Shown here one piece after another: positions 28,441 to 41,300 of a stretch of DNA of 64,000 bases. The DNA is from Hydractinia symbiolongicarpus. Lineage: Eukaryota; Cnidaria; Hydrozoa; Anthoathecata; Hydractiniidae. The position numbers and the translations under genes are program-made. The notes beneath the pieces are model-generated. The model was not told the DNA's origin and did not search any database. It saw nothing but the letters and a program-made list of their open reading frames with translations. Within the stretch, counting starts at the first letter, position 1; each line of letters begins with the position of its first letter. Where the stretch lies: the NCBI RefSeq assembly GCF_029227915.1, contig NC_079885.1, positions 29,391,001 to 29,455,000 of the forward strand, written 5' to 3'.

Positions 28441-31199
28441 AAAATGTTTTCATTTTTGATGAGACGCTGAATAAAAGAAGTTTAATCGCCGGCAAACGAA
28501 AACCCGCTATTTCCCGTAAAGCCCGGGCTTGTCCCGTATAGTCGAAAGTATACAAAGAAAGTACCCTGTGAGTAAACTCATTTCCAGAACGATTTTTAAA
28601 TTATCTTTTCACCACTAAAACGCATGAGACTTATAGTTTTCGAAAATGTTTTCATTTTTGATGAGACGCTGACTAAAAGAAGTTTAATCGCCGGCAAACG
28701 GAAACCTGCGATTTCCCGTAAATCCCGGACTCGGCCTGTATAGTCAAAAGTATACAAAGAAAGTACCCAGGGAGTAAACTCACTTCCCGAACTATTTTTT
28801 AATTATTATTTCACCACTAAAGCCCATGAGACTTGCAGTTTTTAAAAATGTTTTCATTTTTGATGAGACGCTGAATAAAAGAAGTTTAATGGCCGGAAAA
28901 CGAAAACCCGCGATTTCCCGTAAATCCCGGGCTTGGCCCGTATAGTCGAATGTATACAAAGAAAGTACCCAGGGAGTAAACTCATTTTTTGAAAGATTTT
29001 TTAAATTATTTTTTCACCACTAAAACGCATGAGATTTATAGTTTTCAAAAATGTTTTCATTTTAGATGAGACGCCTAATGAAAGAGGTTTAATCGCCGGC
29101 AAACGAAAACCCGCGATTTCCCGTAAATCCCGGGCTTGGCCCGTATAGTCGAATGTATACAAAGAAAGTACCCTGTGAGTAAACTCATTTCCAGAACGAT
29201 TTTTAAATTATCTTTTCACCACTAAAACGCATGAGACTTGTAGTTTTCAAAAATGTTTTCATTTTTGATGAGATGCTGAATAAAAGAAGTTTAATCGTCG
29301 GCAAACGGAAACCTGCGATTTCCCGTAAATCCCGGACTCGGCCCGTATAGTCAAAAGTATACAAAAAAAGTACCCAGGGAGTAAACTCACTTCCCGAACT
29401 ATTTTTTAATTATTATTTCACCACTAAAGCCCATGAGACTTGCAGTTTTTAAAAATGTTTTCATCTTTGATGAGACGCTGAATAAAAGAAGTTTAATCGC
29501 CGGCAAACGAAAACCCGCGATTTCCCGTAAATCCCGGGCTTGGCCCGTATAGTCGAATGTATACAAAGAAAGTACCCTGTGAGTAAACTCATTTCCAGAA
29601 CGACTTTTAAATTATCTTTTCACCACTAAAACGCATGAGACTTGTAGTTTTCAAAAATGTTTTCATTTTTGATGAGACGCTGAATAAAAGAAGTTTAATC
29701 GCCGGCAAACGGAAACCTGCGATTTCCCGTAAATCCCGGACCCGGCCCGTATAGTCAAAAGTATACAAAGAAAGTACCCAGGGAGTAAACTCATTTCCCG
29801 AACGATTTTTTAAATTTTTTTTTCACCACTAAAACGCATGAGACTTGTAGGTTTCAAAAATGTTTTCATTTTTGATAAGACGCTTAATGAAAGAGGTTTA
29901 ATCGCCGGCAAACGAAAACCCGCGATTTCCCGTAAATCCTGGGCTTAGCCCGTATAGTCAAAAGTATAAAAAGAAAGTACCCAGGGAGTAAACACATTTC
30001 CCGAACGATTTTTTAAATTATTTTTTCACCACTAAAACGCATGAGACTTGTAGTTTTCAAAAGTGTTTTCATTTTTGATGAGACGCTGAATAAAAGAAGT
30101 TTAATCGCCGGCAAACGAAAACCCGCGATTTCCCGTAAATCCTGGGCTTGGCCCGTACAGTTGAATGTATCTAAAGAAAGTACCCAGGGAGTACACTAAT
30201 TTCCCGAACGATTTTTCAAATTATTTCTGCACCACTAGAACGAATGAGACTTGTAGTTTTTAAAAATGTTTTCATTTTTAATGAGACGCTTAATGAAAGA
30301 GGTTTAATCGCCGGCAAACGAAAACCCGCTGTTTCCCGTAAATGCCGGGCTTGTCCCGTATAGTCGAATGTATACAGAGAAAGTACCCTGTGAGTAAACT
30401 CATTTCCAGAACGATTTTTAAATTATTTTTTCACCACTAAAACGCATGAGATTTGTAGTTTTCAAAAATGTTTTCATTTTTGATGAGACGCCTAATGAAA
30501 GAGGTTTAATCGCCGGCAAACGAAAACCCGCAATTTCCCGTAAATCCCGGGCTTGGCCCGTATAGTCGAATGTATACAAAGAAAGTACCCTGTGAGTAAA
30601 CTTATTTCCAGAACGATTTTTAAATTATCTTTTCACCACTAAAACGCATGAGACTTGTAGTTTTTAAAAATGTTTTCATTTTTGATGAGACGCTGAATAA
30701 AAGAAGTTTAATCGCCGGCAAACGGAAACCTGCGATTTCCCGTAAATCTCGCACTCGGCCCGTATAGTCAAAAGTATACAAAGAAAGTACCCAGGGAGTA
30801 AACTCATTTCCCGAACGATTTTTTAATTATTATTTCACCACTAAAACGCATGAGATTTGTAGTTTTCAAAAATGTTTTCATTTTTGATGAGACGCCTAAT
30901 GAAAGAGGTTTAATCGCCGGCAAACGAAAACCCGCAATTTCCCGTAAATCCCGGGGTTGGCCCGTACAGTCGAATGTATACAAAGAAAGTACCCAGGGAG
31001 TAAACTCATTTCCCAAACGATTTTTTAATTATAATTTCACCACTAAAGCCCATGAGACTTGCAGTTTTTAAAAATGTTTTCATTTTTGATGAGACGCTGA
31101 ATAAAAGAAGTTTAATCGCCGGCAAACGAAAACCCGCGATTTCCCGTAAATCCCGGGCTCGGCCCGTATAGTCAAAAGTATACAAAGAAAGTACCCAGG

Positions 31200-34100
31200 G
31201 AGTAAACTCATTTCCCGAACGATTTTTTAAATTATTTTTTCACCACTAAAACGCATAAGACTTGCAGTTTTCAAAAATGTTTTCATTTTTGATGGGACGC
31301 TGAATAAAAGAAGTTTAATCGCCGGCACACGAAAACCCGCGATTTCCCCTAAATCCCGGGCTTGGCCCGTGTAGTCAAATGTATACAAAGAAAGTACCCA
31401 GGGAGTAAACTCATTTCCCGAACGATTTTTTAATTTTTTTTTTCACCACTAAGACGCATGAGACTGGTAGTTTTCAAAAATGTTTTCATTTTTGATGAGA
31501 CGCTTAATGAAAGCGGTTTAATCGCCGGCAAACAAAAACCAGCGATTTCCCGTAAATCCCGGGCTTGGCCTGTATAGTCGAATGTATACAAAGAAAGTAC
31601 CCTGTGAGTAAACTCATTTCCAGAACAATTTTTTAATATATTTTTTCACCACTAAAACGCATGAGACTTGTAGTTTTCAAAAATGTTTTCATTTTTGATG
31701 AGACGCTTAATGAAAGAGGTTTAATCGCCGGCAAACAAAAACCAGCGATTTCCCCTAAATCCCGGGCTTGGCCCGTGTAGTCAAATGTATACAAAGAAAG
31801 TACCCAGGGAGTAAACTCATTTCTCGAACGATTTTTTAAATTTTTTTTTCACCACTAAAACGCATGAGACTTGTAGTTTTCAAAAATGTTTTCATTTTTG
31901 ATGAGACGCTTAATGAAAGAGGTCTAATCGCCGGCAAACAAAAACCCGCGATTTCCCGTAAATCCCGGGCTTGGCCCGTATAGTCGAATGTATACAAAGA
32001 AAGTACCCAGGGAGTAACTCATTTCGCGAACGATTTTTTAAATTATTTTTTCACCACTAAAGCCCATGAGACTTGCAGTTTTTAAAAATGTTTTCATTTT
32101 TGTGGAGACGCTGAATAAAAGAAGTTTAATCGCCGGCAAACGAAAACCCGCGATTTCCCGTAAATCCAGGTCTCGGCCCGTATAGTCAAAAGTATACAAA
32201 GAAAGTACCCAGGGAGTAAACTCATTTCCCGAACGATTTTTTAAAATTTTTTTTCACCACTAAAACGCATGAGACTTGTAGGTTTTAAAAATGTTTTCAT
32301 TTTTGATGAGACGCTTAATGAAAGAGGTTTAATCGCCGGCAAACGAAAACCCGCGATTTCCCGTAAATCCCGGGCTTGGCCCGTATAGTCAAAAGTATAC
32401 AAAGAAAGTACCCAGGGAGTAAACACATTTCCCGAACGATTTTTTAAATTATTTTTTCACCACTAAAAAGCATGAGACTTGTAGTTTTCAAAAGTGTTTT
32501 CATTTTTGATGAGACGCTGAATAAAAGAAGTTTAATCGCCGGCAAACGAAAACCCGCGATTTCCCGTAAATCCCGGGCTCGGCCCGTATAGTCAAAAGTA
32601 TACAAAGAAAGTACCCAGGGAGTAAACTCATTTCCCGAACGATTTTTTAAATTTTTTTTTCACCACTAAAACGCATGAGACTTGTAGGTTTCACAAATGT
32701 TTTCCTTTTTGATGAGACGCTTAATGAAAGAGGTTTAATCGCCGGCAAACAAAAACCCGCGATTTCCCGTAAATCCCGGCTTGGCCCGTATAGTCGAATG
32801 TATACAAAGAAAGTACCCTGTGAGTAAACTCATTTCCAGAACGATTTTTAAATTATTTTTTCACCACTAAAACGCATGAGATTTGTAGTTTTCAAAAATG
32901 TTTTCATTTTTGATGAGACGCCTAATGAAAGAGGTTTAATCGCCGGCAAACGAAAACCCGCAATTTCCCGTAAATCCCAGGCTTGGCCCGTATAGTCGAA
33001 TGTATACAAAGAAAGTACCCTGTGAGTAAACTTATTTCCAGAACGATTTTTAAATTATCTTTTCACCACTAAAACGCATGAGACTTGTAGTTTTCAAAAA
33101 TGTTTTCATTTTTGATGAGACGCTGAATAAAAGAAGTTTAATCGCCGGCAAACGGAAACCTGCGATTTCCCGTAAATCTCACACTCGGCCCGTATAGTCA
33201 AAAGTATACAAAGAAAGTACCCAGGAAGTAAACTCATTTCCCGAACGATTTTTTAATTATTATTTCACCACTAAAGCCCATGAGACTTGCAGTTTTTAAA
33301 AATGTTTTCATTTTTGATGAGACGCTGAATAAAAGAAGTTTAATCGCCGGCAAACGAAAACCCGCGATTTCCCGTAAATCCCGGGCTCGGCCCGTATAGT
33401 CAAAAGTATACAAAGAAAGTACCCAGGGAGTAAACTCATTTCCCGAACGATTTTTTAAATTTTTTTTTCACCACTAAAACGCATGAGACTTGTAGGTTTC
33501 ACAAATGTTTTCATTTTTGATGAGACGCTTAATGAAAGAGGTTTAATCGCCGGCAAATAAAAACCCGCGATTTCCCGTAAATCCCGGCTTGGCCCGTATA
33601 GTCGAATGTATACAAAGAAAGTACCCTGTGAGTAAACTCATTTCCAGAACGATTTTTAAATTATTTTTTCACCACTAAAACGCATGAGATTTGTAGTTTT
33701 CAAAAATGTTTTCATTTTTGATGAGACGCCTAATGAAAGAGGTTTAATCGCCGGCAAACGAAAACCCGCAATTTCCCGTAAATCCCGGGCTTGGCCCGTA
33801 CAGTCGAATGTATACAAAGAAAGTACCCTGTGAGTAAACTCATTTCCAGAACGATTTTTAAATTATCTTTTCACCACTAAAACGCATGAGACTTGTAGTT
33901 TTCAAAAATGTTTTCATTTTTGATGAGACGCTGAATAAAAGAAGTTTAATCGCCGGCAAACGGAAACCTGCGATTTCCCGTAAATCCCGCACTCGGCCCG
34001 TATAGTCAAAAGTATACAAAGAAAGTACCCAGGGAGTAAACTCATTTCCCAAACGATTTTTTAATTATAATTTCACCACTAAAGCCCATGAGACTTGCAG

Positions 34101-35080
34101 TTTTTAAAAATGTTTTCATTTTTGATGAGACGCTGAATAAAAGAAGTTTAATCGCCGGCAAACGAAAACCCGCGATTTCCCGTAAATCCCGGGCTCGGCC
34201 CGTATAGTCACAAGTATAAAAAGAAAGTACCCAGGGAGTAAACTCATTTCCCGAACGATTTTTTAAATTATTTTTTCACCACTAAAACGCATAAGACTTG
34301 CAGTTTTCAAAAATGTTTTCATTTTTGATGGGACGCTGAATAAAAGAAGTTTAATCGCCGGCACACGAAAACCCGCGATTTCCCCTAAATCCCGGGCTTG
34401 GCCCGTGTAGTCAAATGTATACAAAGAAAGTACCCAGGGAGTAAACTCATTTCCCGAACGATTTTTTAATTTTTTTTTTCACCACTAAGACGCATGAGAC
34501 TGGTAGTTTTCAAAAATGTTTTCATTTTTGATGAGACGCTTAATGAAAGCGGTTTAATCGCCGGCAAACAAAAACCAGCGATTTCCCGTAAATCCCGGGC
34601 TTGGCCTGTATAGTCGAATGTATACAAAGAAAGTACCCTGTGAGTAAACTCATTTCCAGAACAATTTTTTAATATATTTTTTCACCACTAAAACGCATGA
34701 GACTTGTAGTTTTCAAAAATGTTTTCATTTTTGATGAGACGCTTAATGAAAGAGGTTTAATCGCCGGCAAACAAAAACCAGCGATTTCCCCTAAATCCCG
34801 GGCTTGGCCCGTGTAGTCAAATGTATACAAAGAAAGTACCCAGGGAGTAAACTCATTTCCCGAACGATTTTTTAAATTTTTTTTTCACCACTAAAACGCA
34901 TGAGACTTGTAGTTTTCAAAAATGTTTTCATTTTTGATGAGACGCTTAATGAAAGAGGTCTAATTGCCGGCAAACAAAAACCCGCGATTTCCCGTAAATC
35001 CCGGGCTTGGCCCGTATAGTCGAATGTATACAAAGAAAGTACCCAGGGAGTAACTCATTTCCCGAACGATTTTTTAAATT
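31200..35080. repeat. Duplicated satellite block, offset ~3036 bp (15 monomers)
   Basis: The private variant CGCCGGCACACGAAAACC at about 31321 recurs at about 34357. It is followed in both places by the same series: GGGACGCTGAATAAAAG just before it, GTGTAGTCAAATG, CACTAAGACGCATGAGACTGG and TTTTTTAATATATTTTTTC. The two blocks end near 32040 and 35080. Confidence 0.7.
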
Positions 35081-38034
35081 ATTTTTTCACCACTAAAACG
35101 CATGAGACTTGTAGTTTTCAAAAGTGTTTTCATTTTTGATGAGACGCTGAATAAAAGAAGTTTAATCGCCGGCAAACGAAAACCCGCGATTTCCCGTAAA
35201 TCCCGGACTTGGCCCGTATAGTCGAATGTATACAAAAAAGTACCCAGGGAGTAAACTCATTTTTCGAAAGATTTTTTAAATTACTTTTTCACCACTAAAA
35301 CGCATGAGATTTGTAGTTTTCAAAAATGTTTTCATTTTTGATGAGACGCCTAATGAAAGAGGTTTAATCGCCGGCAAACGAAAACCCGCGATTTCCCGTA
35401 AATCCTGGGCTTGGCCCGTATAGTCGAATGTATACAAAGAAAGTACCCGGTGAGTAAACTCATTTCCAGAACGATTTTTAAATTATCTTTTCACCACTAA
35501 AACGCATGAGACTTGTAGTTTTTAAAAATGTGTTCATTTTTGATGAGACGCTGAATAAAAGAAGTTAAATCGCCGGCAAACGGAAACCTGCGACTTCCCG
35601 TAAATCCCGGACTCGGCCCGTATAGTCAAAAGTATACAAAGAAAGTACCCAGGGAGTAAACTCACTTCCCGAACGATTTTTTAATTATTATTTCACCACT
35701 AAAGCCCATGAGACTTGTAGTTTTCAAAAATGTTTTCATTTTTGATGAGACGCTTAATGAAAGAGGTCTAATTGCCGGCAAACGAAAACCCGCGATTTCC
35801 CGTAAATCCCGGGCTTGGCCCGTATAGTCGAATGTATACAAAAAAGTACCCAGGGAGTAAACTCATTTTTCGAAAGATTTTTTAAATTACTTTTTCACCA
35901 CTAAAACGCATGAGATTTGTAGTTTTCAAAAATGTTTTCATTTTTGATGAGACGCCTAATGAAAGAGGTTTAATCGCCGGCAAACGAAAACCCGCGATTT
36001 CCCGTAAATCCCGGGCTTGGCCCGTATAGTCGAATGTATACAAAGAAAGTACCCGGTGAGTAAACTCATTTCCAGAACGATTTTTAAATTATCTTTTCAC
36101 CACTAAAACGCATGAGACTTGTAGTTTTTAAAAATGTTTTCATTTTTGATGAGACGCTGAATAAAAGAAGTTAAATCGCCGGCAAACGGAAACCTGCGAC
36201 TTCCCGTAAATCCCGGACTCGGCCCGTATAGTCAAAAGTATACAAAGAAAGTACCCAGGGAGTAAACTCACTTCCCGAACGATTTTTTAATTATTATTTC
36301 ACCACTAAAGCCCATGAGACTTGCAGTTTTTAAAAATGTTTTCAATTTTGATGAGACGCTTAATGAAAGAGGTTTAATCGCCGGCAAACGAAAACCCGCG
36401 ATTTCCCGTAAATCATGGGCTTGGCCCGTATAGTCAAAAGTATACAAAGAAAGTACCCAGGGAGTAAACACATTTCCCGAACAATTTTTTAAATTATTTT
36501 TTCACCACTAAAACGCATGAGACTTGTAGTTTTCAAAAGTGTTTTCATTTTTGATGACACGCTGAATAAAAGAAGTTTAATCGCCGGGAAACGAAAACCC
36601 GCAATTTCCCGTAAATCCTGGGCTTGGCCCGTATAGTTGAATGTATCTAAAGAAAGTACCCAGGGAGTAAACTCACTTCCCGAACGATTTTTTAATTATT
36701 ATTTCACCACTAAAGCCCATGAGACTTGCAGTTTTTAAAAATGTTTTCAATTTTGATGAGACGCTTAATGAAAGAGGTTTAATCGCCGGCAAACGAAAAC
36801 CCGCGATTTCCCGTAAATCGCGGGCTTGGCCCGTATAGTCAAAAGTATACAAAGAAAGTACCCAGGGAGTAAACACATTTCCCAAACGATTTTTTAAATT
36901 ATTTTTTCACCACTAAAACGCATGAGACTTGTAGTTTTCAAAAGTGTTTTCATTTTTGATGACACGCTGAATAAAAGAAGTTTAATCGCCGGGAAACGAA
37001 AACCCGCAATTTCCCGTAAATCCTGGGCTTGGCCCGTATAGTTGAATGTATCTAAAGAAAGTACCCTGGGAGTAAACTGATTTCTCGAACGATTTTTCAA
37101 ATTATTTCTGCACCACTAGAACGAATGAGACTTGTAGTTTTTAAAAATGTTTTTATTTTTAATGAGACGCTTAATGAAAGAGGTTTAATCGCCGGCAAAC
37201 GAAAACCCGCTGTTTCCCGTAAATCCCGGGCTTGTCCCGTATAGTCGAATGTATACAAAGAAAGTACCCTGTGAGTAAACTCATTTCCAGAACGATTTTT
37301 AAATTATTTTTTCACCACTAAAACGCATGAGATTTGTAGTTTTCAAAAATGTTTTCATTTTTGATGAGACGCCTAATGAAAGAGGTTTAATCGCCGGCAA
37401 ACGAAAACCCGCAATTTCCCGTAAATCCCGGGCTTGGCCCGTATAGTCGAATGTATACAAAGAAAGTACCCTGTGAGTAAACTCATTTCCAGAACGATTT
37501 TTAAACTATCCTTTCACCACTAAAACGCATGAGACTTGTAGTTTTCAAAAATGTTTTCATTTTTGATGAGACGCTGAATAAAAGAAGTTAAATCGCCGGC
37601 AAACGGAAACCTGCGATTTCCCGTAAATCGCGGGCTTGGCCAGTATAGTCAAAAGTATACAAAGAAAGTACCCAGGGAGTAAACACATATCCCGAACGAT
37701 TTTTTAAGTTATTTTTTCACCACTAAAACGCATGAGACTTGTAGTTTTCAAAAGTGTTTTTTATTTTTGATGAGACGCTGAATAAAAGAAGTTTAATCGC
37801 CGGAAAACGAAAACCCGCGATTTCCCTTAAATCCTGGGCTTGGCCCGTATAGTTGAATGTATCTAAAGAAAGTACCCAGGGAGTAAACTGATTTCCCGAA
37901 CGATTTTTCAAATTATTTCTGCACCACTAGAACGAATGAGATTTGTAGTTTTCAAAAATGTTTTCATTTTTGATGAGACGCCTAATGAAAGAGGTTTAAT
38001 CGCCGGCAAACGAAAACCCGCAATTTCCCGTAAA

Positions 38035-38039
38035 TCCCG
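38035..38039. other. Target site duplication, left copy (TCCCG)
   Basis: TCCCG stands directly before the first base of the left terminal repeat and again directly after the right one at 53675-53679. Polintons are known to duplicate 6 bp. If the element is read as ending at 53673 the flanks are ATCCCG and TTCCCG, matching at five of six bases. The duplicated bases belong to the satellite, whose uninterrupted form here would read AAATCCCGGGCTTGG. Confidence 0.75.
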
Positions 38040-38344
38040 AGAGATAGGAAAATGGGGATCCTAGGACAGCGATTAATATATTCTGTACCACTCCACGTCA
38101 ATTTATAGATCATCCACGTCAAATCAACGATAGAAGAGTCAATAAAATCCATGTGCACTTTACCACTTTACGTTAAATAAGCGGGCATGCTCTATAATAT
38201 CTGTCCAAAACCCCCCTCCCCGGCCGTGTCCCCCGGGCCCCCTCCCCGTCCCCTGGGCCCCCACACACCCTCCCCTGCAGTGTCCTATAATTTATAGTGT
38301 TATGTGTGTCTATAATGTCCTCTCGCCAGTGTGGTAATACCATC
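38040..38344 (+). repeat. Left terminal inverted repeat of the Polinton
   Basis: These 305 bp are the reverse complement of 53370-53674 with three differences (left positions 38118, 38173 and 38181). The repeat begins AGAGATAGGAAAATGGGG and ends GTGGTAATACCATC. It contains a C-rich block at 38211-38278 that is G-rich on the other strand. Its inner end lies inside the polymerase gene: the last 14 codons and the stop of that gene (38300-38344) are part of the repeat, and the boundary falls exactly on a codon. Confidence 0.95.
38211..38278 (-). other. G-rich, potential G-quadruplex block in left terminal repeat
   Basis: Read on the minus strand this block has eight runs of four or more G within about 70 bp, separated by short spacers. 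The same block is on the plus strand at 53438-53504 in the right repeat. At both ends the G-rich strand is the one that runs out to the 3' terminus of the element. Quadruplex formation is a prediction from the run pattern. Confidence 0.6.
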
Positions 38345-41300
38345 TTCCAAAATTATGCGTTTATCATCATCGGCATTGAGCGCCAGTTTATTTGTTTTCA
38401 ACGTGTGAACATCATGCTTAATCGATCGAAAGGTCATTTGGGTTCTGTAAATGTTCTCACCCTCAAACAGGCATCTCTTATAATCAGCGAAACCTATGGT
38501 CTCCCTCACCACGCATTTCTTCACCCCCTTACATCTCTTACCCTCCCTACCACATAGCTGTTTGTATGCGTAGGTCTTAGCTCTTAGGGCTATGAACTCA
38601 GTCATCACCTTACCACCCAACTCGTCCTTCATCAACCCAATGATCTTTTTATTTAAACCTAATGGTAGAGGTCTACTATCTTCATTATCATACCCAGATG
38701 TGTCAAATCTCGCAGGCACATCGTTCGCGATATCTTTGTAGAAGTCGTCTGTTTTTATGTGGTAAACGAATGAATCCGTATCCATGTAGCAAAGCTTCAC
38801 ATCATCACCATATTTCGGTCTCATGTAATCATGGTGGAACTCATACATAACCATCTTGGATAGATGGAGGATTGTGGGGCCGAGGTAGATCGGTTTGTTC
38901 ATCTTGATCTTGATCTTGGACATCTCTATCCCCATCAGTGTTTCCGAGAAACGGATTGCACCCCTGAAGTTTGGCTTCATTACCATTTTCTCATAATTCT
39001 TTTGGTTGGTGGCCAAACGTATATCCTTCTGTCTTCGCTGATTCTCCATTGTCTTACCAAAGACAGAATTGTTCATCAGCTTGAAGAAATCCTTTTCAAA
39101 GTCATTCTTTGACTCCGTTCGCAGCTGTGTATTGAAGTCGATGTAAGGTTTCAACCATGCGCTCTGATCAAACCTCAGTACCCTATGAACCTTATCCAGA
39201 ACAAGACCGTGATTCAAAGCTTGAGCAAGCGCACGGATATGAATCACATAGTTCCTCTTGTCCGAAAGACACGGTGTCAGCTTCTCAACACCATTGATAA
39301 CCTTCCTCTCGGGCATGAAAGGAAGATCGTTATGTGTGTCATGAAGATTATGTGGATATCTAACATCAACCTCAAGCATGTACCCCTTTTCACCGTTTTC
39401 CACAGCCAACTCTGAAATGAGTTCGGGTGTAAATTTACCGGAATCATCCCACTCAAACCCCCCGGTGGGCATCTTCTGTATCATAGCCCATCCATACAGA
39501 TTGTTAGCATCAAGATACTGTAGATAGGTTGTATCTTCTGAAGTATTATACATATCGCCCATATATGGATTATTTGCCTTCGCGTGTCTGTGAACGGCCT
39601 GACAGAGACCGCCCCTAATACCCATCTCCACAAACAGTAACATATCCATATCTGACAACAAATCCAGCTCAACATCTGTCTTTTTCAGGCATGCCTGCCA
39701 AGCTAATCCGGGGGCCGTGTAAAAATGAGCGGGATCTAGTTTATAGTTTCTCAAACATGTCTCTCTGAATGTCTCAAACACATCACTCAGAAGCAGAACA
39801 TCCGTCTTGAGATAGATATCATGATAAACGCCCATATTTTCAACTTTCATGTCCTTCCACACCTTCTGGGCATGCGCATAATCGGCATCGCTGATACCAT
39901 TCATGTTCAACTTGCTATAAAAGTCATCTTTCGAAGGAAGCCTGGTTTCATTAAACCTATCGAATGAATCAACATACTCATATGGGTATACACCCTTCCT
40001 TCTCATTATGTTAAATTGCTCATCATTGAAGAATTTTCTAAGGTTTTTACACTGATCATCGGATAGATTGTCAGCTAAGGAACCTAATCCTCTTGACATA
40101 AATCTAAATGAATCGATGAATCTCAGCTTTATCTTTTTGTCCTTGGTCTCACCATTTTTGTCGGTGTATTCACCAACCTTAACATCGGTCGAGAAAGAGA
40201 TATATTTCTCTTTATTTTCGGCGATTACACTCATACCACCTTCTCCATACTTCTTCGCAAGCTCTTTGATAAATAGATGTGAATCATATCCACTCAGATT
40301 ATGGAAGACAACCGGAATATAATTAGGCACCTTGTAACGGAGATTACATTCCATGTGTGCCGATCCACGAAACTTGCCAGTAAAATGACAGTGATCCCTA
40401 ACCTTGATGTCATCATCACCAAATTCTCTCATACAGATGTGGCAGTCGGGGGAATTTTCATATCCATCAAGTTCTTCATCGGTTAGATCTTGCATACCAA
40501 GTTGTGGAAACATGTTGTATAACCTTTTCGCCTCGGAAACCACATGATCAACAAAGCGCGGAACACAGTCATCACCACGGTAAAGCTTCAGAGGGTCCAA
40601 AACTTCACCATGAGCATATTTACTATAACAACAGAATCCGGTGGGGATATGTTTACCAACTTTCTCGGTGGACGATCCACACTCTATCTCTTCAGGTTTT
40701 GTAAAAGCTTCGAAATCGGCATACATGATGAATGGGGCTTTGAGCTGGTACTGACCGTGGGTGAAGGTTAAGGTGCTACCCTCCTTAGGGAGTTGAATAT
40801 TAACGGCATCGTTATTCTTACAATACTCAAAGTGCTCATCCCTTTTCTGTTCGCTTGGAAAACCAGAGAGACAATTCAGGCAATAATGCTCTTTATTTTT
40901 ATTCTTTGAGTTTAACTTTCTCAGGACACCGCTCAGGTTCTTAACAGCGATATAATGCCTCTTATCCCCTTCACACAGTAAAAACAAAACAACCGTCTCA
41001 TCCCGGTCAAGATGCTTCGACTTTCGACACATATAGACACCCTCTTTGTCATCTTTTGTCAAAAAATGCACGGCGATATCAGGGTTCCTTCTCTCAAACA
41101 AATCTATTTTATTTAGCGCCATTGGGAAAGTTAGACCATCCCAATTATACTTGTCATGCTTCTTAAGGTTTGAGATTCGCTCAGGATGATTATCGATCTT
41201 GTCATGATTGAGAGCAGCGATAATAGCCCATTTGAAACATTCCTCATCACCCTCGTTATGGGGGTTAATCACGGAGAACTTTCCACTGAAATTCTTAGGT

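Larger units (their letters stand above)
1..38039. repeat. Satellite DNA array, left arm (~202-bp monomer)
   Basis: Head-to-tail tandem array filling everything left of the Polinton, about 188 copies. The landmark CATGAGA recurs at 96, 298, 500 and 702, giving a 202-bp period. Every monomer carries a CGGGCTTGGCCCG dyad, a GTATA...TATAC dyad, the phrase TCACCACTAAAACGCATGAG, and GATTTCCCGTAAATC, which is itself a dyad. Several monomer subtypes alternate: CTGCACCACTAGAACGAATG types, TAAAGCCCATGAGACTTGCAG types, GACGCTGAATAAAAG versus GACGCTTAATGAAAG types. Because 202 is not a multiple of three, the minus-strand frames of 60-120 codons break in every unit; I regard them as non-coding. No other gene, RNA gene or mobile element was seen in this arm. 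The period is compatible with a nucleosome plus linker; a centromeric or heterochromatic location is inference only. Confidence 0.97.

Noticed and set aside
1888-37911. Dozens of minus-strand frames of 60-74 codons (FTPWVLSLYTFDYTG type) in the left satellite arm
   Set aside because: They repeat with each 202-bp monomer, break because the period is not a multiple of three, and have no independent gene signals. They are satellite by-products.
1-38039. CRISPR-like array
   Set aside because: The period is regular, but there are no distinct spacers; whole monomers are homologous and the context is eukaryotic.
1-38039. CENP-B-box-like word in the satellite (TTCGTTTGCCGGCG on the minus strand)
   Set aside because: It fits only the first half of the box; the conserved A and CGGG positions do not match.
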